Positions 42,576 to 53,438 of a stretch of 64,000 bases of DNA are shown here, piece after piece. The notes beneath the pieces are model-generated. The model worked only from the letters and a program-made list of their open reading frames with translations. It searched no databases and was not told where the DNA came from. The first letter of the stretch is position 1. Each line of letters begins with the position of its first letter. Source of the DNA: Tridacna crocea. Taxonomy: Eukaryota; Mollusca; Bivalvia; Cardiida; Cardiidae. The stretch covers positions 37,358,728 to 37,422,727 of the forward strand of contig OX031069.1 of the NCBI GenBank assembly GCA_943736015.1, written 5' to 3'. The position numbers were made by a program, and so were the translations under genes.

Positions 42576-42865
42576 CATGTTAAAGATGACATGACTCATA
42601 GTATTTCAAGATAGAAATCCTCCTGACAAGGACAAGGTTAGATGTAAATACGGATTGTAACGAGTGAATCGACGAACTATTTAACATGTGACATTCCCAC
42701 AAGTCTTTCCGCAACTTCGACGAAAAACCTAAAGATACCTTAAAAGGTTATGAAACACACCTGAAAATTATCTTTCTCTCTACCAATGATTTGCCAGCTG
42801 TAGTTATACTCTAATCAGTAATAAAAAATCTCTTTTTTTATTTTGATGAGATTATAAAAATCTGG

Positions 42866-43126
42866 GTCCGTATTCATCAATCATTCTTAAGAATGTTTCT
42901 TATCTAATTTTCCAGAATTTACTAAAGATGAAGGTAACACAACATCTGATTGTCTATCCATTTGTTTTTTTTACTGTCAGGTTTAGAAAATAATGAAGAG
43001 TAAGGCCAAGAACATTGTTAAAAAGTTTAGTGAATACGAACTATGAACAGCTTCCTTTAGATATCTCTTTCCTCAGGGTCGTTAAAGAAAACAAAAAACA
43101 AAAAACAGATTGTTTGGTAAATAGAA
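42866..43126. repeat. M half and A end fragments
   Basis: GGGTCCGTATTCATCAATCA ... AACATCTGATTG is the left half of M; CTCAGGGTCGTTAAAG ... GATTGTTTGGTAAATAG (43072-43126) is an A end. Confidence 0.5.
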
Positions 43127-43495
43127 AAGGCGTGCTCGGCATCTCTGTCTAGTGTTTTAGACATTTATGGGGAAAGAGAATTGTCTGCAAGATAAAAATA
43201 AAGATACTTTGGGATTCAACTTTACCATGTTTTATTTCCAGTTATTATTTATCTATTACAGTCCTAATCGACCTTCTGCTGTTAGTAGCTCCCTTGATGT
43301 TGTTACAGTTAATATCGAAAAATATTGTTTTAATAAATATCGTTATCCAATAAAAATCATGCTTGTACTTGATACAATGAAGTCATTGTGTAAGTTTTAC
43401 TTTATTCTTACATAGAGCTTTTTTTTTTTTGAAAGAAAAAAAAAAATAGACATGAATTTCGGTAAACCGGAAGTAGGCTAAATAATAATGATCTT
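43127..43495. other. no gene recognised
   Basis: Nothing recognised; an A-run near 43432. Confidence 0.4.
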
Positions 43496-43580
43496 ATATC
43501 GATAGGTGAGTGCAACAGTATTCTAAGTGCCTGTACATCGTACAGGCACTTAGAATAGTGTTGCACTCACCTATCGATAT
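43496..43580. repeat. 85-bp near-perfect hairpin J
   Basis: Arms of 41 nt, one mismatch: ATATCGATAGGTGAGTGCAA ... TAAGTGCCTGTAC, loop ATC, then GTACAGGCACTTA ... TTGCACTCACCTATCGATAT. Seen once in the window. Confidence 0.8.
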
Positions 43581-43755
43581 ATGATGCCCATATTTTCTCA
43601 GCTGTCTTCTCAAATATCGATATTTCGTATTATCAAAAATAAGAACGAACGGTCACAAAAGGCTAAATGTATGACCTTTCCACTTGTGTCTGGCTACTTT
43701 GAATTAAACTAATATGGTCATACTGTATACTCAAGACTTCGATATCTTATATAAT

Positions 43756-43985
43756 TTAACCCATTACCACACAGTCCCTTCTTTTGACGATCTTGAGAAA
43801 GAAGCACATAGAAAAACATTATGTCAAAATGAGATAATGCTTGTAAACAGCATTTTCTCCTTCTCCCACAATGTTTTCTACTCTGCTAGAAACATCATTC
43901 AATTTTCTAGTTACACTTATGTTGTCGTCTGCAATTGCTTCCAATTTGGACAAGCCTATGAAATTGTCGTTTGGTAATAAGTTAA
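43756..43985 (+). mobile_element. family A, complete
   Basis: TTAACCCATTACCACACAGT ... TTTGGTAATAAGTTAA, 230 bp; first hairpin arm mutated (TATGTCAAAATGAGATAATG). Confidence 0.85.
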
Positions 43986-44325
43986 TCAATCTAGGTTCCA
44001 TGCGAACACCTTGGAATATTTGTTGGATACCAGTTGTCCTTTTCATATTGCAGCAAAGCCAACATTTGCTAAGTAAATCCCTATCAGTGCCATCAGCGCA
44101 AATAGGGGCTTGAAATGGGCACAAAAAGGTTGTTTAGTCAAGCATACATAAAAAATAACTCTTTGTAGTTTTAAGTGGGTTTTAATGTCGAGAAAAAAAA
44201 ATAAGAAAGCGTCGAAAGAGGTTGAATGTACTTTTTTTGGCGTTGAAAAAGATATACATTGATAACGCCATTTTACAAGATGCTCGCACGATGGCACTTT
44301 TAAAAGCAAAAAGTAGAAATGTGGC

Positions 44326-44565
44326 CCGTCACGCAAAAAGGGACTTTCTGGGAACTGCGAAAAGTGTCAACCCTGGTCAGACTGCGCGAATTGCGCAGGC
44401 TGACCAGGGTTGAGACTTTTCGCGTAAATAATGACAATTTCTGTATGAAAAGTGGTCATTGTTCCTTGTTATACAATCAATTTTGAACCTTCAACTTAAA
44501 TTGACCTGCACTGTCGTTGATCTGAGTTCATCTTATTGATGTACAGAATTCCCAGATAGTCCTTA
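44326..44565. mobile_element. family C2, complete
   Basis: CCGTCACGCAAAAAGGGACT at the left, GAATTCCCAGATAGTCCTTA at the right; central hairpin AAAAGTGTCAACCCTGGTCA / TGACCAGGGTTGAGACTTTT with apex CTGCGCGAATTGCGCAG. Confidence 0.75.
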
Positions 44566-44636
44566 TGGTCTTGGTCTGTAATAACGACGAAACGCCTCAG
44601 AATTCGTTGAATTCGTGATCCGGTACCAATTTCGAA

Positions 44637-44803
44637 CAGCTACAGCCATCTTCTGTCATGTGACACTGTTTACAACGAGAAATTTCATTGGTTGATATGT
44701 ATACTGACAACCATGCATTAAACCAATAAAATTTTGTACAGCTACTTACACCTTTTATCACATGACGCTGTTTGGAACCAGAAATTTCATTGGTTTATAT
44801 GCG
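44637..44803 (+). repeat. tandem duplication, ~101-bp period
   Basis: ACAGCTACAGCCATCTTCTG and ACAGCTACTTACACCTTTTA start two copies, each holding CATGACNCTGTTT and AGAAATTTCATTGGTT. Confidence 0.7.
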
Positions 44804-45069
44804 CGACCGTCAGTATCGAATGTACGAACCCTTGCCAGTGGCGAAGATTTCTTAGCGAGTTTACAAGGTCCATGGACTGTAGCAGCCAGACTGCATTAGC
44901 CACTGACAAACAGACGTGTTTTGTTTTTTTGTAGAGAAATTATTTAGCTACATGTATCAGTTGTCCAAAGAATAAGGAGAATACCTGTTAGCGTTGAAAA
45001 AAAAAAACCCTTTTTTTTTGTAACCGGGGTAGAGTAACGGACTGCATATAGTTAAATTCCTTGGTTATG

Positions 45070-45337
45070 ATATGGCTTGCTACACGCTAAGAGGTACATT
45101 CGGACGTTTGCGTAAAGTGTCGTCTTGGATCAGCCTGCGCAGTCCGCGCAGGCTAATCCGAGACGGCACTTTACGACTACATTAGATTTTGTGCTGCAGT
45201 ATACATGCGCAAAACAGAAAATGACAAAAACGGAAAGTGTCGTCTTGAATTAGCCTGCGCGGAGTGCGCGGGTTGATCTGAGACGACATTTACGCAGATG
45301 TCCGAATGTCCCTTTTCGCGTGTTGCGAGCCATATAT
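45070..45337. mobile_element. family D copy 2
   Basis: Most complete D: TATGGCTTGCTACACGC ... GCGTGTTGCGAGCCATA; hairpin apices GCCTGCGCAGTCCGCGCAGGC and GCCTGCGCGGAGTGCGCGGGT. The surrounding 45010-45395 (GTAACCGGGG, CATATAGTTAAAT, TAGTCTAT, CAAACTACG) is also present around copy 3. Confidence 0.85.
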
Positions 45338-45395
45338 AGTCTATATTGGTGACGGGAGTCAAACTACGAACCCCTATGGTTCATGGTAACAGAAC

Positions 45396-45920
45396 TCCTT
45401 ATTGGCAATACAAACTTTTTCGGCCGATTAGAAACTATGTTTCTCTCAGAATAAAGAACTAGGCCAAGAGTATAGTTTAGAATTGTTTGGAAATACGAGC
45501 ACTGATAATGTAAAAGGATGGAAGATATACAATTTTACGTGCACATTAAACTATTGGCATATTTCCTTTGTAAGTGCATTAAACTTTCTCTCTGATGGAT
45601 ACGAAAAATCCTGAACGCGATAATGGTTATCTTCAGTGCCTTTTTGATGATGATGCAGAGAAGAAGTTTCTAATCTCCGTGCTCAGAGTATTTTCATAAG
45701 TTTTTGATCCTTGAAAACTATCTATCATTCAAAATAAGAAAGAAAACCTTTATGTTAGTTACAAATCACCATTTTCAATTTCGGCTTTCCTTGATAACCT
45801 ACGTAATTTATTTTCATAATTTTATTGAAAATGAGGTTATTTTATAGGAATTATTTTCCTGAGAAAGTTATTTTTTTAATTATTTGTTGTGTAGAAAAAA
45901 AAATTGTTGTAATGTCCTCA
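45396..45920. other. no gene recognised
   Basis: Nothing recognised. Confidence 0.4.
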
Positions 45921-46504
45921 TTTATGTCATGCTTTCCGGTAGGCTGTCGAGAAAGATGGAAATATGACGTAATTTACCTTAAATTTCTCGCGCTTGACGT
46001 AATATTGTAATGCGTTGCTATGCGGAGGGGGTTCGCCGAGGGAAATAACCGAGAAGAACCGTACTGGATTTTGATTAAGTCCAGCATAGAAAGCGTTAAT
46101 AGCACGAAATAAAAAGAATATTTTTTTTCAACGATGAATTATCGAAATTTATTTCATTTCGTGAACGTCATCCGTAATATTTTCACTCTTGACTCGTGCC
46201 TTACGGCACTCATTATTTTCGCGGACCTTTCCCTTATGAGGCAAATATTTCCCCATAATAACCACAAGCTGATGAAATAAATTATATATTACATTTCCTC
46301 TGATTATTTTGTCAACGAATGATACTTTTAAAACTAGTGATCTCAAGTCAGTCGACCAGATTTTCTGCAGGAGGAAAATATTCACTTTGACGGGGATATA
46401 GTTCCCCCCTCCCAGCTTAAATGACGTCATTTCTTTACCCATAACACATAAAATATATTTCGATCTTTCACTGTAAACAAACAAATATCCTCTATTTATT
46501 TATT
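45921..46504 (-). mobile_element. element E, interrupted at its apex by H
   Basis: E body (45921-46115) and first head arm (46118-46186, GTGAACGTCATCCGTAATAT) in reverse orientation. The outermost end of the other arm is at 46455-46504 (TTTCGATCTTTCACTGTAAA ... ATATCCTCTATTTATTTA). Between them lies H instead of the rest of the arm. Confidence 0.7.
46187..46450 (+). mobile_element. element H, one arm plus body
   Basis: Starts at the apex (GACTCGTGCCTTACGGCACTC), then H arm CGCGGACCTTTCCCTTATGA ... ACCACAAGCTGATGAAATAA and H body TTTCCTCTGATTATTTTGTC ... AAATGACGTCATTTCTTTAC. The other H arm is missing. Full copy at 60085-60402. Confidence 0.7.
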
Positions 46505-46701
46505 GTAGCTACTGTTGCGCATTACGTTCAGCTGATTTTGATCAAGTCAAAAAGATTGTCTTTTGGTAAAGAATTAAACCCCATTTTCCACTATGTTTTA
46601 CCATGGAATCAGGAATCTGATTCATAGCACCCAGGATACGTTGGGTTTTTGTGTAACCGGGGGTGATAAACAGGCTGTATATAGTTAAATACTTGGTTTA
46701 T

Positions 46702-46946
46702 AATATGACTTGCAACACGCGAAAAGGGACATTCGGACATTTGCGTAAAGTGTCGTCTCGGATCAGCTTGAAGAGTTCGAGCAGGCTAATTCGAGACGAC
46801 ACTTTACGACTGATTTAGATTTTGAGCTGCAAAAGACTTGCGCCAATGGGATAATTGCATGAAAGCGGAGAGTGTCGTTTCGGATCTTAAATGGCACTTT
46901 AGGCAAATGTCCGAATGCCCCTTTTTACGTGTTGCACCTCATATAG
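46702..46946. mobile_element. family D copy 3
   Basis: First hairpin intact except for its apex (GATCAGCTTGAAGAGTTCGA); second hairpin mostly deleted (GATCTTAAATGGCACTTTAG). Confidence 0.8.
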
Positions 46947-47002
46947 TCTATGGGTGACAAGAGCCAAACTACGGACCCCTATGTGTTTTATACTAACATT
47001 TA

Positions 47003-47470
47003 CATAGAGAATATTTGTTTGGTTTTTTTTTTGGTGAAAGATCAAAATTTATTTTATCGAGTGGACACCATCGGTAATATTTTCACGAGTGGCGCAGGCA
47101 CGAGTGAAAATATTACCGATGGTGTTCACGATATGAAATAAATTTCGATCTTTCAACGAAAAAAAAAACAAATATTCTATTTATTTCATGCTTTAAACCC
47201 TTTCTGGGAGGAGTTTTATTAAAATCCAGTTAATTTTATTTCCGTTATTCACCGAGGCTTATCCCTCCTGCGTATCAACACATTACAATATTACGTCAAG
47301 CGCGATAAATGTAAGGTAAATGACGTCCTATTTCCCATCTGGTTTTGAGGCACGCGCAATTAACCAAGGCAACAAGAACATGAAAATCGGTATTTTCACT
47401 GGTGGTACCAGTGTAAGATCGAAAAGTATATTCACTGCTCTCTCTCGATATCCTATCGGAAAGCATGAAG
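47003..47470 (+). mobile_element. palindrome-headed element E copy 4
   Basis: Full structure: outer arm ATATTTGTTTGG...GAAAGATCAAAATTTATTTT, apex GAGTGGC-GCA-GGCACGAG, second arm, body with CCGTTATTCACC, GGTACCAGTGTAAGATCGAA, end GGAAAGCATGAAG. Confidence 0.85.
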
Positions 47471-47579
47471 TAGATTTTGATATCTGAAACCAGACACACA
47501 CAGAGGTAACTCATTTGAATAACTTAAGACCGTCTGAAACAAATCTACAAAGATATTTGAAAGAACCCTTGTATACCAT

Positions 47580-47735
47580 GGATAAACGATTGGTTGACTG
47601 ATCGATTGATTGATTGAAGAACTGATTGATTGTATGGTGTTTATCATGGATAAACGATTGATTGATTGATTGATTGATTGATCGATTGATTGATTAACTG
47701 ATTGATTGATTGGTTGATTGTATGGTGTTTAATGT
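47580..47735 (+). repeat. (GATT)n microsatellite
   Basis: ATTG/GATT units interrupted by a repeated TGTATGGTGTTTA and GATAAACGATTG. It adjoins the SINE S1 tail. Confidence 0.9.
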
Positions 47736-48010
47736 CGTTTTCAACATTATTTCAATTATATCGCGGATACCAATGCACCTCCTCATGCTTTCCTGGAGAC
47801 TCTTTTACCAGTACTCCACACTGTTTTTTCTTTCCAAGCCACTGGCTGCTTTTCCACATAACCATATTGAAACATTGATCTGAGATGGGAGAGGAATGAA
47901 TCCTGTGGCAGTGACTATCATCAACCCTCAGGGAGGAATTGCCCGAGCCAGGGATCAAACCCACGAATCCTTGTTCTTAAGTTCTGCACGCAACCGACTC
48001 AGCAACCGGG
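47729..48010 (-). mobile_element. tRNA-derived SINE S1 copy 2
   Basis: Minus-strand head at about 48010-47936: CCGGTTGCTGAGTCGGTTGC (A box), GTGGGTTTGATCCCTGGC (B box). Tail TGTCGTTTTCAACATTATTT at 47733-47752 in plus orientation, next to the GATT array. Confidence 0.8.
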
Positions 48011-48015
48011 ACTCG

Positions 48016-48226
48016 TATTCACCAACCATTCTTAAGAGCGTTCTTTGTCTTATTATCAAAAATTTTCTACATTTTAAGTACACAAATACATTTCTACATT
48101 TGTAAGTAACACAACTTTTGATTGGCTAAACCATTTGGTTTAGCCAATCAGAAGTTGTGTTACTTACAAATTTAGAAAACCTTGAAGAAAAGACCATTCT
48201 CAAGAATGGTTGGTGAATACAGGCCC
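48016..48226. mobile_element. palindromic MITE, family M (reference copy)
   Basis: Ends TATTCACCAACCATTCTTAA / CAAGAATGGTTGGTGAATA; centre AAGTAACACAACTTTTGATT ... GGCTAAACCATTTGGTTTAGCC ... AATCAGAAGTTGTGTTACTT. GGGACTCG flanks both sides (48008-48015, 48227-48234), possibly an 8-bp hAT-type duplication, though the left copy may belong to the element. It lies at the head of SINE S1. Confidence 0.8.
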
Positions 48227-48349
48227 GGGACTCGGCGACAGACATGAAGAACGTGAGGCCGTAATGTATAAACCTCAAGCAGCTAAAAAAATGTAAAACG
48301 AAATTTTCAAGCCGTATAGTAGAAACCCGAAGGCAAACGTATTATTTTT

Positions 48350-48455
48350 GGAGGAAAAAATATCTCCTTATCGGACAGTGCAGTTCCGAGGCAGTCTGAT
48401 CTTCATCTACATTGTCTGCCAAGATCATTAAGTCGCGCTTAGAGTCTAAGGATGA
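48350..48455 (-). repeat. family B, core eroded
   Basis: ATCTCCTTATCGGACAGTGC ... GGCAGTCTGATCTTCATCTA ... AAGTCGCGCTTAGAG: one hairpin arm deleted. Confidence 0.55.
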
Positions 48456-48585
48456 ATAAATACGGAAGAATATGTCAGAAGAAGACACTGCTTGTCACTA
48501 CTAATGTCTCCTTTTTGTTCCGTTTTTTAATTTGTCTGCATCAGAAAATTTGAAGTTTTTAGCAGAAAGCAATGTTTTATTACTA

Positions 48586-48650
48586 TCATCATCATCATTA
48601 TTATTATTATTATAAGTATTGCTATTGTTATTATTATTATTTCATTTTGA
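48586..48650 (+). repeat. ATC/ATT simple repeat
   Basis: CATCATCATCATTATTATTA and further ATT units. Confidence 0.9.
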
Positions 48651-49331
48651 ATTATATATAAAAAACCTAAAATATAAGGTTATTCGTAGCCTGGCATTCA
48701 GGCCTTGCATTTAAGTCATTCTAATAAACAAGGTACACAACTACATCAACTCACAGAAATTTGTGTTGTTAATTGCCCTTCTTCTGAAATACAGGCGTTA
48801 AATCAGACACTCAGAACATTGAGAACACAGAGATTTGGTTTTGCAGTTTTACTTGATGATTTTGTTTAATGAAAAGGCTCTATTTAACGAACTGACACCA
48901 GTCTACCTTATTCGAAACGTTTTCTCATTTATAACTTATTGCAAAGTATCTTACGATGTAGGTCCAGAATCAGACTACATAATGTATAAAATTTGATCCT
49001 TATTGATACAGTCTGCAAAATTACTTCAAAATGCGCTCTGGCAACGATCTTGCACATAACAGCAGGATAAATATATGAAGCCAAAATTCGAATAAAAAAA
49101 GTTTTGGGTCTTTTCCCAATGGAGTGCCGTCATTCATAGATAAAATGAAGTAAAAACTATCAATAGAATCTTTGTAAGCGTCTGTTTTCTATGTAAACAT
49201 TCAACTTGTATTATCACACGGATAGACAATTTTGTTGAAATATCTGATAAGCCACACAATCTTGTTGTTTTACAACTGTCTGAGACTGCCAAGAACCAGC
49301 ACGCTTTATGGTCTTTCCAAGTCCATCAATC
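48651..49331. other. no gene; one B trace
   Basis: GATGTAGGTCCAGAATCAGACTA near 48957-48980 is a decayed B core. Nothing else recognised. Confidence 0.4.
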
Positions 49332-49500
49332 GTATATACCAACAATTCTTCATATTATCTTTAGTTTAACTCTTGATTTCGTTCATTTGAAAGTTACACA
49401 AATTCTGATTGGCTACACAAAATTGTTAAGCCAATCAGAACTTTTATTACTTTCTAAATCTACAATTAGAATTAGAATACAATGTATTGTGAATAGTCAC
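49332..49500. mobile_element. family M, diverged
   Basis: AAAGTTACACAAATTCTGAT ... GGCTACACAAAATTGTTAAGCC ... AATCAGAACTTTTATTACTT: centre kept, ends eroded. Confidence 0.6.
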
Positions 49501-49794
49501 ACACTTCTTTCCAACGGTTGCCTAGATGGGTGTCACCCCAAGAAGACTTAGCTAAGATGGAATATTTGTAAATTTATAATGTTCTAAGTGTGGGTCTTTA
49601 ATAGCCTTTTGAATGCCAATGGTTAAGGAAATGGGAGTTACTGTGGAATAAATTTAATACGTAGATCACACAAGTTACAATCTGATATCACAGTCTATTA
49701 GGAAGAAAAAAGGAGTAATGTCTTATGCCCTTGTTTATAGACAAGTATGCTTTCGATTAAAACACTTAGATTTTCAGAAAGTAATCTTTGAGTT

Positions 49795-50216
49795 CGTTTA
49801 ACCTTCTGACTGATAAGCTCGACTCCCTGACCTTTTGCACACAGCTTAAATCAAGAACAATCTGCAGAGACCGTGTTTTGTTTTGTTTCGTTTTTTAATC
49901 TTCTTAAAGGAGAAGGGTTAAGTGAAGAAACGTTACAGAAGAGGAAATTGATTGCAATAGGAGATAAGTAAAGTTCAACATGAATTTATGATGATTATTA
50001 GAAAACTGATGAAATGTTAAAAAATAATTTTTGAATCGTCATGGTTACACCTTAGTCTGCCAGGCGCGACTCACTGACCTTGTGCAAACAGAATAGATCA
50101 AGATCAGACTGCACAAAACGTGCAGTCTGATCTTGGATCTACTCTCTCCGATAAGGAGATATCGTTCCTCTAGAAATACGTTTGAAATAGTTATTTTTTG
50201 GTTTTACTAAAATCAT
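49795..50216 (+). mobile_element. two family B copies
   Basis: 49795-49885: TTTAACCTTCTGACTGATAA ... AAATCAAGAACAATCTGCAG, first half only. 50033-50216: GCGCGACTCACTGACCTTGT, near-perfect hairpin GATCAGACTGCACAAAACGT / GTGCAGTCTGATC, right part to ATCATTTAAG. Confidence 0.65.
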
Positions 50217-50703
50217 TTAAGTTAAATGCCAGAATCCTGCTGTTGTTTTAACTGGCCTTTTTTTCTGGTATCACAATCAGAAGTTGGTGTTATTTGTGCT
50301 ATCATTCACCATAAGATCCAATAAATTTCGGCAATGTGTCAATTCCAAAACAAATACAACTAACTGAAGTTGTTTTATAGACTCCACTGAAACCGTCTAC
50401 TGAAACAACTAGGCTATGTGAAAACGATTTTTACTGCCTTTTCTTTCAATTCTTTAGACTTTAGCTACATGTATATCTCTGAGTGTAGGTCATAAAGCAC
50501 AATTTTAAGACAAAAACACATTTTTGATCATAAAGCACAATTTTAAGAAAAAAATTCTTATCAAACCAACTTAACTTATACGAAAACATTTTTTTACAAC
50601 CCCCACAAGTATTTAAAGCAGTAAATTTTATTCAACTTAAAAATAATTGTACAAAAATAATCACTTTAAAACCATGGGTTTTTTTCTCCACTTTTCGGTT
50701 AAG
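50217..50703. other. no gene recognised
   Basis: ATAAAGCACAATTTTAAGA occurs twice near 50490 and 50530. Confidence 0.4.
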
Positions 50704-50772
50704 GGTATGGGGTTTTGTCCTAGGGGGGCGGGGGTTTGTCCATGGGGGTTTTGTCGGGGGAGGGGGGGGAGT
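50704..50772. repeat. G-rich GGGGTTTTGTCC units
   Basis: GGGGTTTTGTCC, GGGGGTTTGTCC and GGGGGTTTTGTC follow each other at ~20-bp steps, ending in a G run. Similar in style to the GGACAATTGCCCCC units at 62.7 kb. Confidence 0.7.
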
Positions 50773-50887
50773 GTCCGTACCCCATATCTCTACAACCTTT
50801 CAGTTACGAAGGCGAAAAAACGCGGAAGAAGAAATTTGCGGACGGCATTGACCACGTGTGGTTCAAATGGGCAAGTCTTTCTTTGAT

Positions 50888-51014
50888 AGGGCAGAAAACA
50901 TTGTGGGAAAAGGAGAAAATGCTATTTACCCGCATTTTCTCCTTTTCATACGATGTTTTCAAAAGCTTCTTTTCAAGGGTCGTTAAAAGACGGCATCACA
51001 CGGTAAAGTGTTAA
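50888..51014 (-). mobile_element. family A, half
   Basis: Hairpin (GCTATTTACCCGC centre) and right end GGTAAAGTGTTAA; the left end is absent. Confidence 0.65.
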
Positions 51015-51104
51015 AGGGCCTACATTTACTTACATGGGGTTTGAAAGGATGATATGGAATAGACATTGCTGGAACAAGATCGATCAGGATAAATTTCGTA
51101 AAAT

Positions 51105-51235
51105 AAGATGGCACGTGAATTCGATTCTATAAACATAGTGCAACGAAAGCGTAATAAAATTAAGAAATTATATAATTTCTATCGTGGTTTGTCGTTCAAT
51201 AAACCATAATTGTGAGTTATGAGCCACACAAAAAA
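51105..51235 (+). mobile_element. element G fragment
   Basis: GATGGCACGTGAATTCGATT (body start) joined after a deletion to ATTTCTATCGTGGTTTGTCG (arm) and AACCATAATTGTGAGTTATG. Confidence 0.65.
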
Positions 51236-52026
51236 AAGAAAATCCACGAGTGCGACAGCAGGCATTTACATTAGTATTTATTCTGTGGTTTCTACAAGGT
51301 GGAAACGTGCTTGCATAAAGAGATATTTCTTTAAGGTAAGACCTGTGTAATGGAAACCAGCTATTTCCACTATATACAATATCATCCTGCAAAATTAGCT
51401 ATAATTAAAAATGAGTATTATTGAACTACTTTCACCATTTCATTTTTTCCTTTTTTTCCTTCTTTGAATTATCATTTATAAATCTAAAACCACTTTATTC
51501 TCAATTCAAAAAGAGATAATAATTACCTCCCTTTTCAGAAAACTAACAACAGTATCAAAAAATAATTTCGAGATAGACATAAACGGAATTTCTGATCCGT
51601 TAGAAATGTGCAAAAATATTATTTCTGCATAAATCCTTATTTATCCTTATTTATCATAGACATATACATAAATATGTCTTATTTATCAAGCAATTAGAAT
51701 TTTCACCGGTAGTGCATTACACAGGTCATACCTTAATTTGGACTGTTCCACACTGTGCAAGACTACAGCCTACTAAATTACTCTTACCCTTATATCACCC
51801 TTAACCCATACATGTAAATGCCTTATTGGTTTTCCAAAATGTGGGTCAAATTGGAAGACATCCTATACTATTATCAGCCGTCTATTTTGTTAAGCCTGGT
51901 CTTTGAATTAACTCTCTGATATTTTTTCTTCTTTTTTTTTATTAATTCATCTTTAAGTGAATGTAATACACAGCTTTGTACTCTTGATCACTTTGATTTT
52001 AAACTACGAGACGTGAATGAAAATTT
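51236..52026. other. no gene recognised
   Basis: Nothing recognised. Confidence 0.4.
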
Positions 52027-52352
52027 GAAATTTGTTTTGTGAGGGGTAGAAAACATTGTGGGAAAAGGAGAAAATGCCAGCATTTTCTCCTTTTCCCACA
52101 ATGTTCTCTAAAGGCTTCTTTCTAAAAAGGCGTCAAAAGTAGGGATTGTGTGGTAATGGGTTAAAGCGGTTGCAGGCCATACGATATCACGTGTGGCTCA
52201 AGTGATGGGGTTCTCCAGGGATAAGGAAGAACATGTAAGAAAAGGAGAAATTGCTTCTTACTAGCATTTGCCCTTTTTCCACACAATTTATCAAAATATT
52301 TCCTTCCTGGATTCCTTAACACTATGGGTCATTTGGTAAAGGGTAAATTCGG
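52027..52352 (-). mobile_element. two A elements in a row
   Basis: 52027-52164: hairpin shortened at its apex (AAAATGCCAGCATTTT), ends GGTAATGGGTTAA. 52165-52352: degenerate copy (GTAAGAAAAGGAGAAATTGC ... CATTTGGTAAAGGGT). Confidence 0.65.
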
Positions 52353-52854
52353 GTAAAAAAATAACGATAATGTAAGGGAAAAAAGGAAAGATTTGTTTCC
52401 ACGTACATCTTGTTGATAAACTGGAAATTTTACTCAAAATGAGGCAAATAGACCAAACCCAGCATTAAATAACAGTTGCTACAATATTTTACTGTGATAA
52501 TTCAATGATTAAAACACGAAATACAGGGTGTAGTCACGATTACACTGACAGTTTATAATTTTAAAAATCTTAATTACCTTTTTGTTTTTGTTATTATTCT
52601 AAGAGACCTATTCTTATCGAAATTTTCTGTAAAACATAGATAAATAAACTAGATCTATATTTTTTCTTTACAATTGTATTTACTGTTCAGTAACATTCAG
52701 TAAAAAGATGGAAATTTAACCCTTTAATTATTAAATAAAGGGATAGTCTTTTGCAATCTGTAACTAAGACTATTACATCAAATATGACTTCATCACAACT
52801 GATCTGAATACGAAACCATGGAATTGTCGCGTAATGTTATATTTGTTTCGGGAG
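52353..52854. other. no gene recognised
   Basis: Nothing recognised. Confidence 0.4.
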
Positions 52855-53314
52855 CTATAGAAGATATTTGCTTTTTCAGTGAAAGATCGATACTTATTAC
52901 ATTGAATGGACACCATCGGTAATATTTTCAGGAGTGGCGCAGCCACTAGTGAAAATTACCGATGGTGTTCACGAGTTGAAATAAACTTCGATCTTTCGCC
53001 AAAAAAAAAAACACAAATATTCTATTTATTTTATGCTTTCAACCCTTTCTGGGAGGAGCTTTATCAAATTCCAGCACGGTTCTTTTCCGTTGTTCCCCGT
53101 GGCGTACCCCTCCCGCATAGCAACGCATTACAATATTACGTCAAGCACGAGAAATGTAAGGTAAATGACGTCATATATCGATCTGGTTGTGAGGCACGTG
53201 CAATTAACCTAGGCAACAAGAACATGAAAATCGGTATTTTCACTGGTGGTACCAGTGTAAGATCGAAAAGTATTTTCAGTGTTATTTCTCGATATCCTAC
53301 CGGAAAGCATGAAA
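52855..53314 (+). mobile_element. palindrome-headed element E copy 5
   Basis: Reference body: head arms GGACACCATCGGTAATATTT / AAATTACCGATGGTGTTC, apex GAGTGGC-GCA-GCCACTAG; body CGTGGCGTACCCCTCCCGCA, TAGCAACGCATTACAATATT, the CRE word TGACGTCA at 53166, then a second small hairpin GGTATTTTCACTGGTGGTAC, ending CCGGAAAGCATG. A 162-codon frame runs through it by chance. Confidence 0.85.
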
Positions 53315-53438
53315 AAAACACTCCTTTCTCACTGCATAGCTCCTTCCCGTATAAAAATCTATACCTATTTGCCCCCTATCCTGGATCAAAATGAATGTTT
53401 AGGAGTCCACTTCCTATCTTTCTCAGCTCTTGAGAAAT

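Noticed and set aside
46265-46300. Hammerhead ribozyme (CTGATGAAA)
   Set aside because: Core word CTGATGA present but no stem II and no conserved GAAA/cleavage arm; the word lies in an H arm and is mutated (CTAATGA) in the other copy.
52906-53394. 162-codon open frame
   Set aside because: It runs through the palindrome head and body of element E; the frame is not kept in other E copies and no domain is recognisable.
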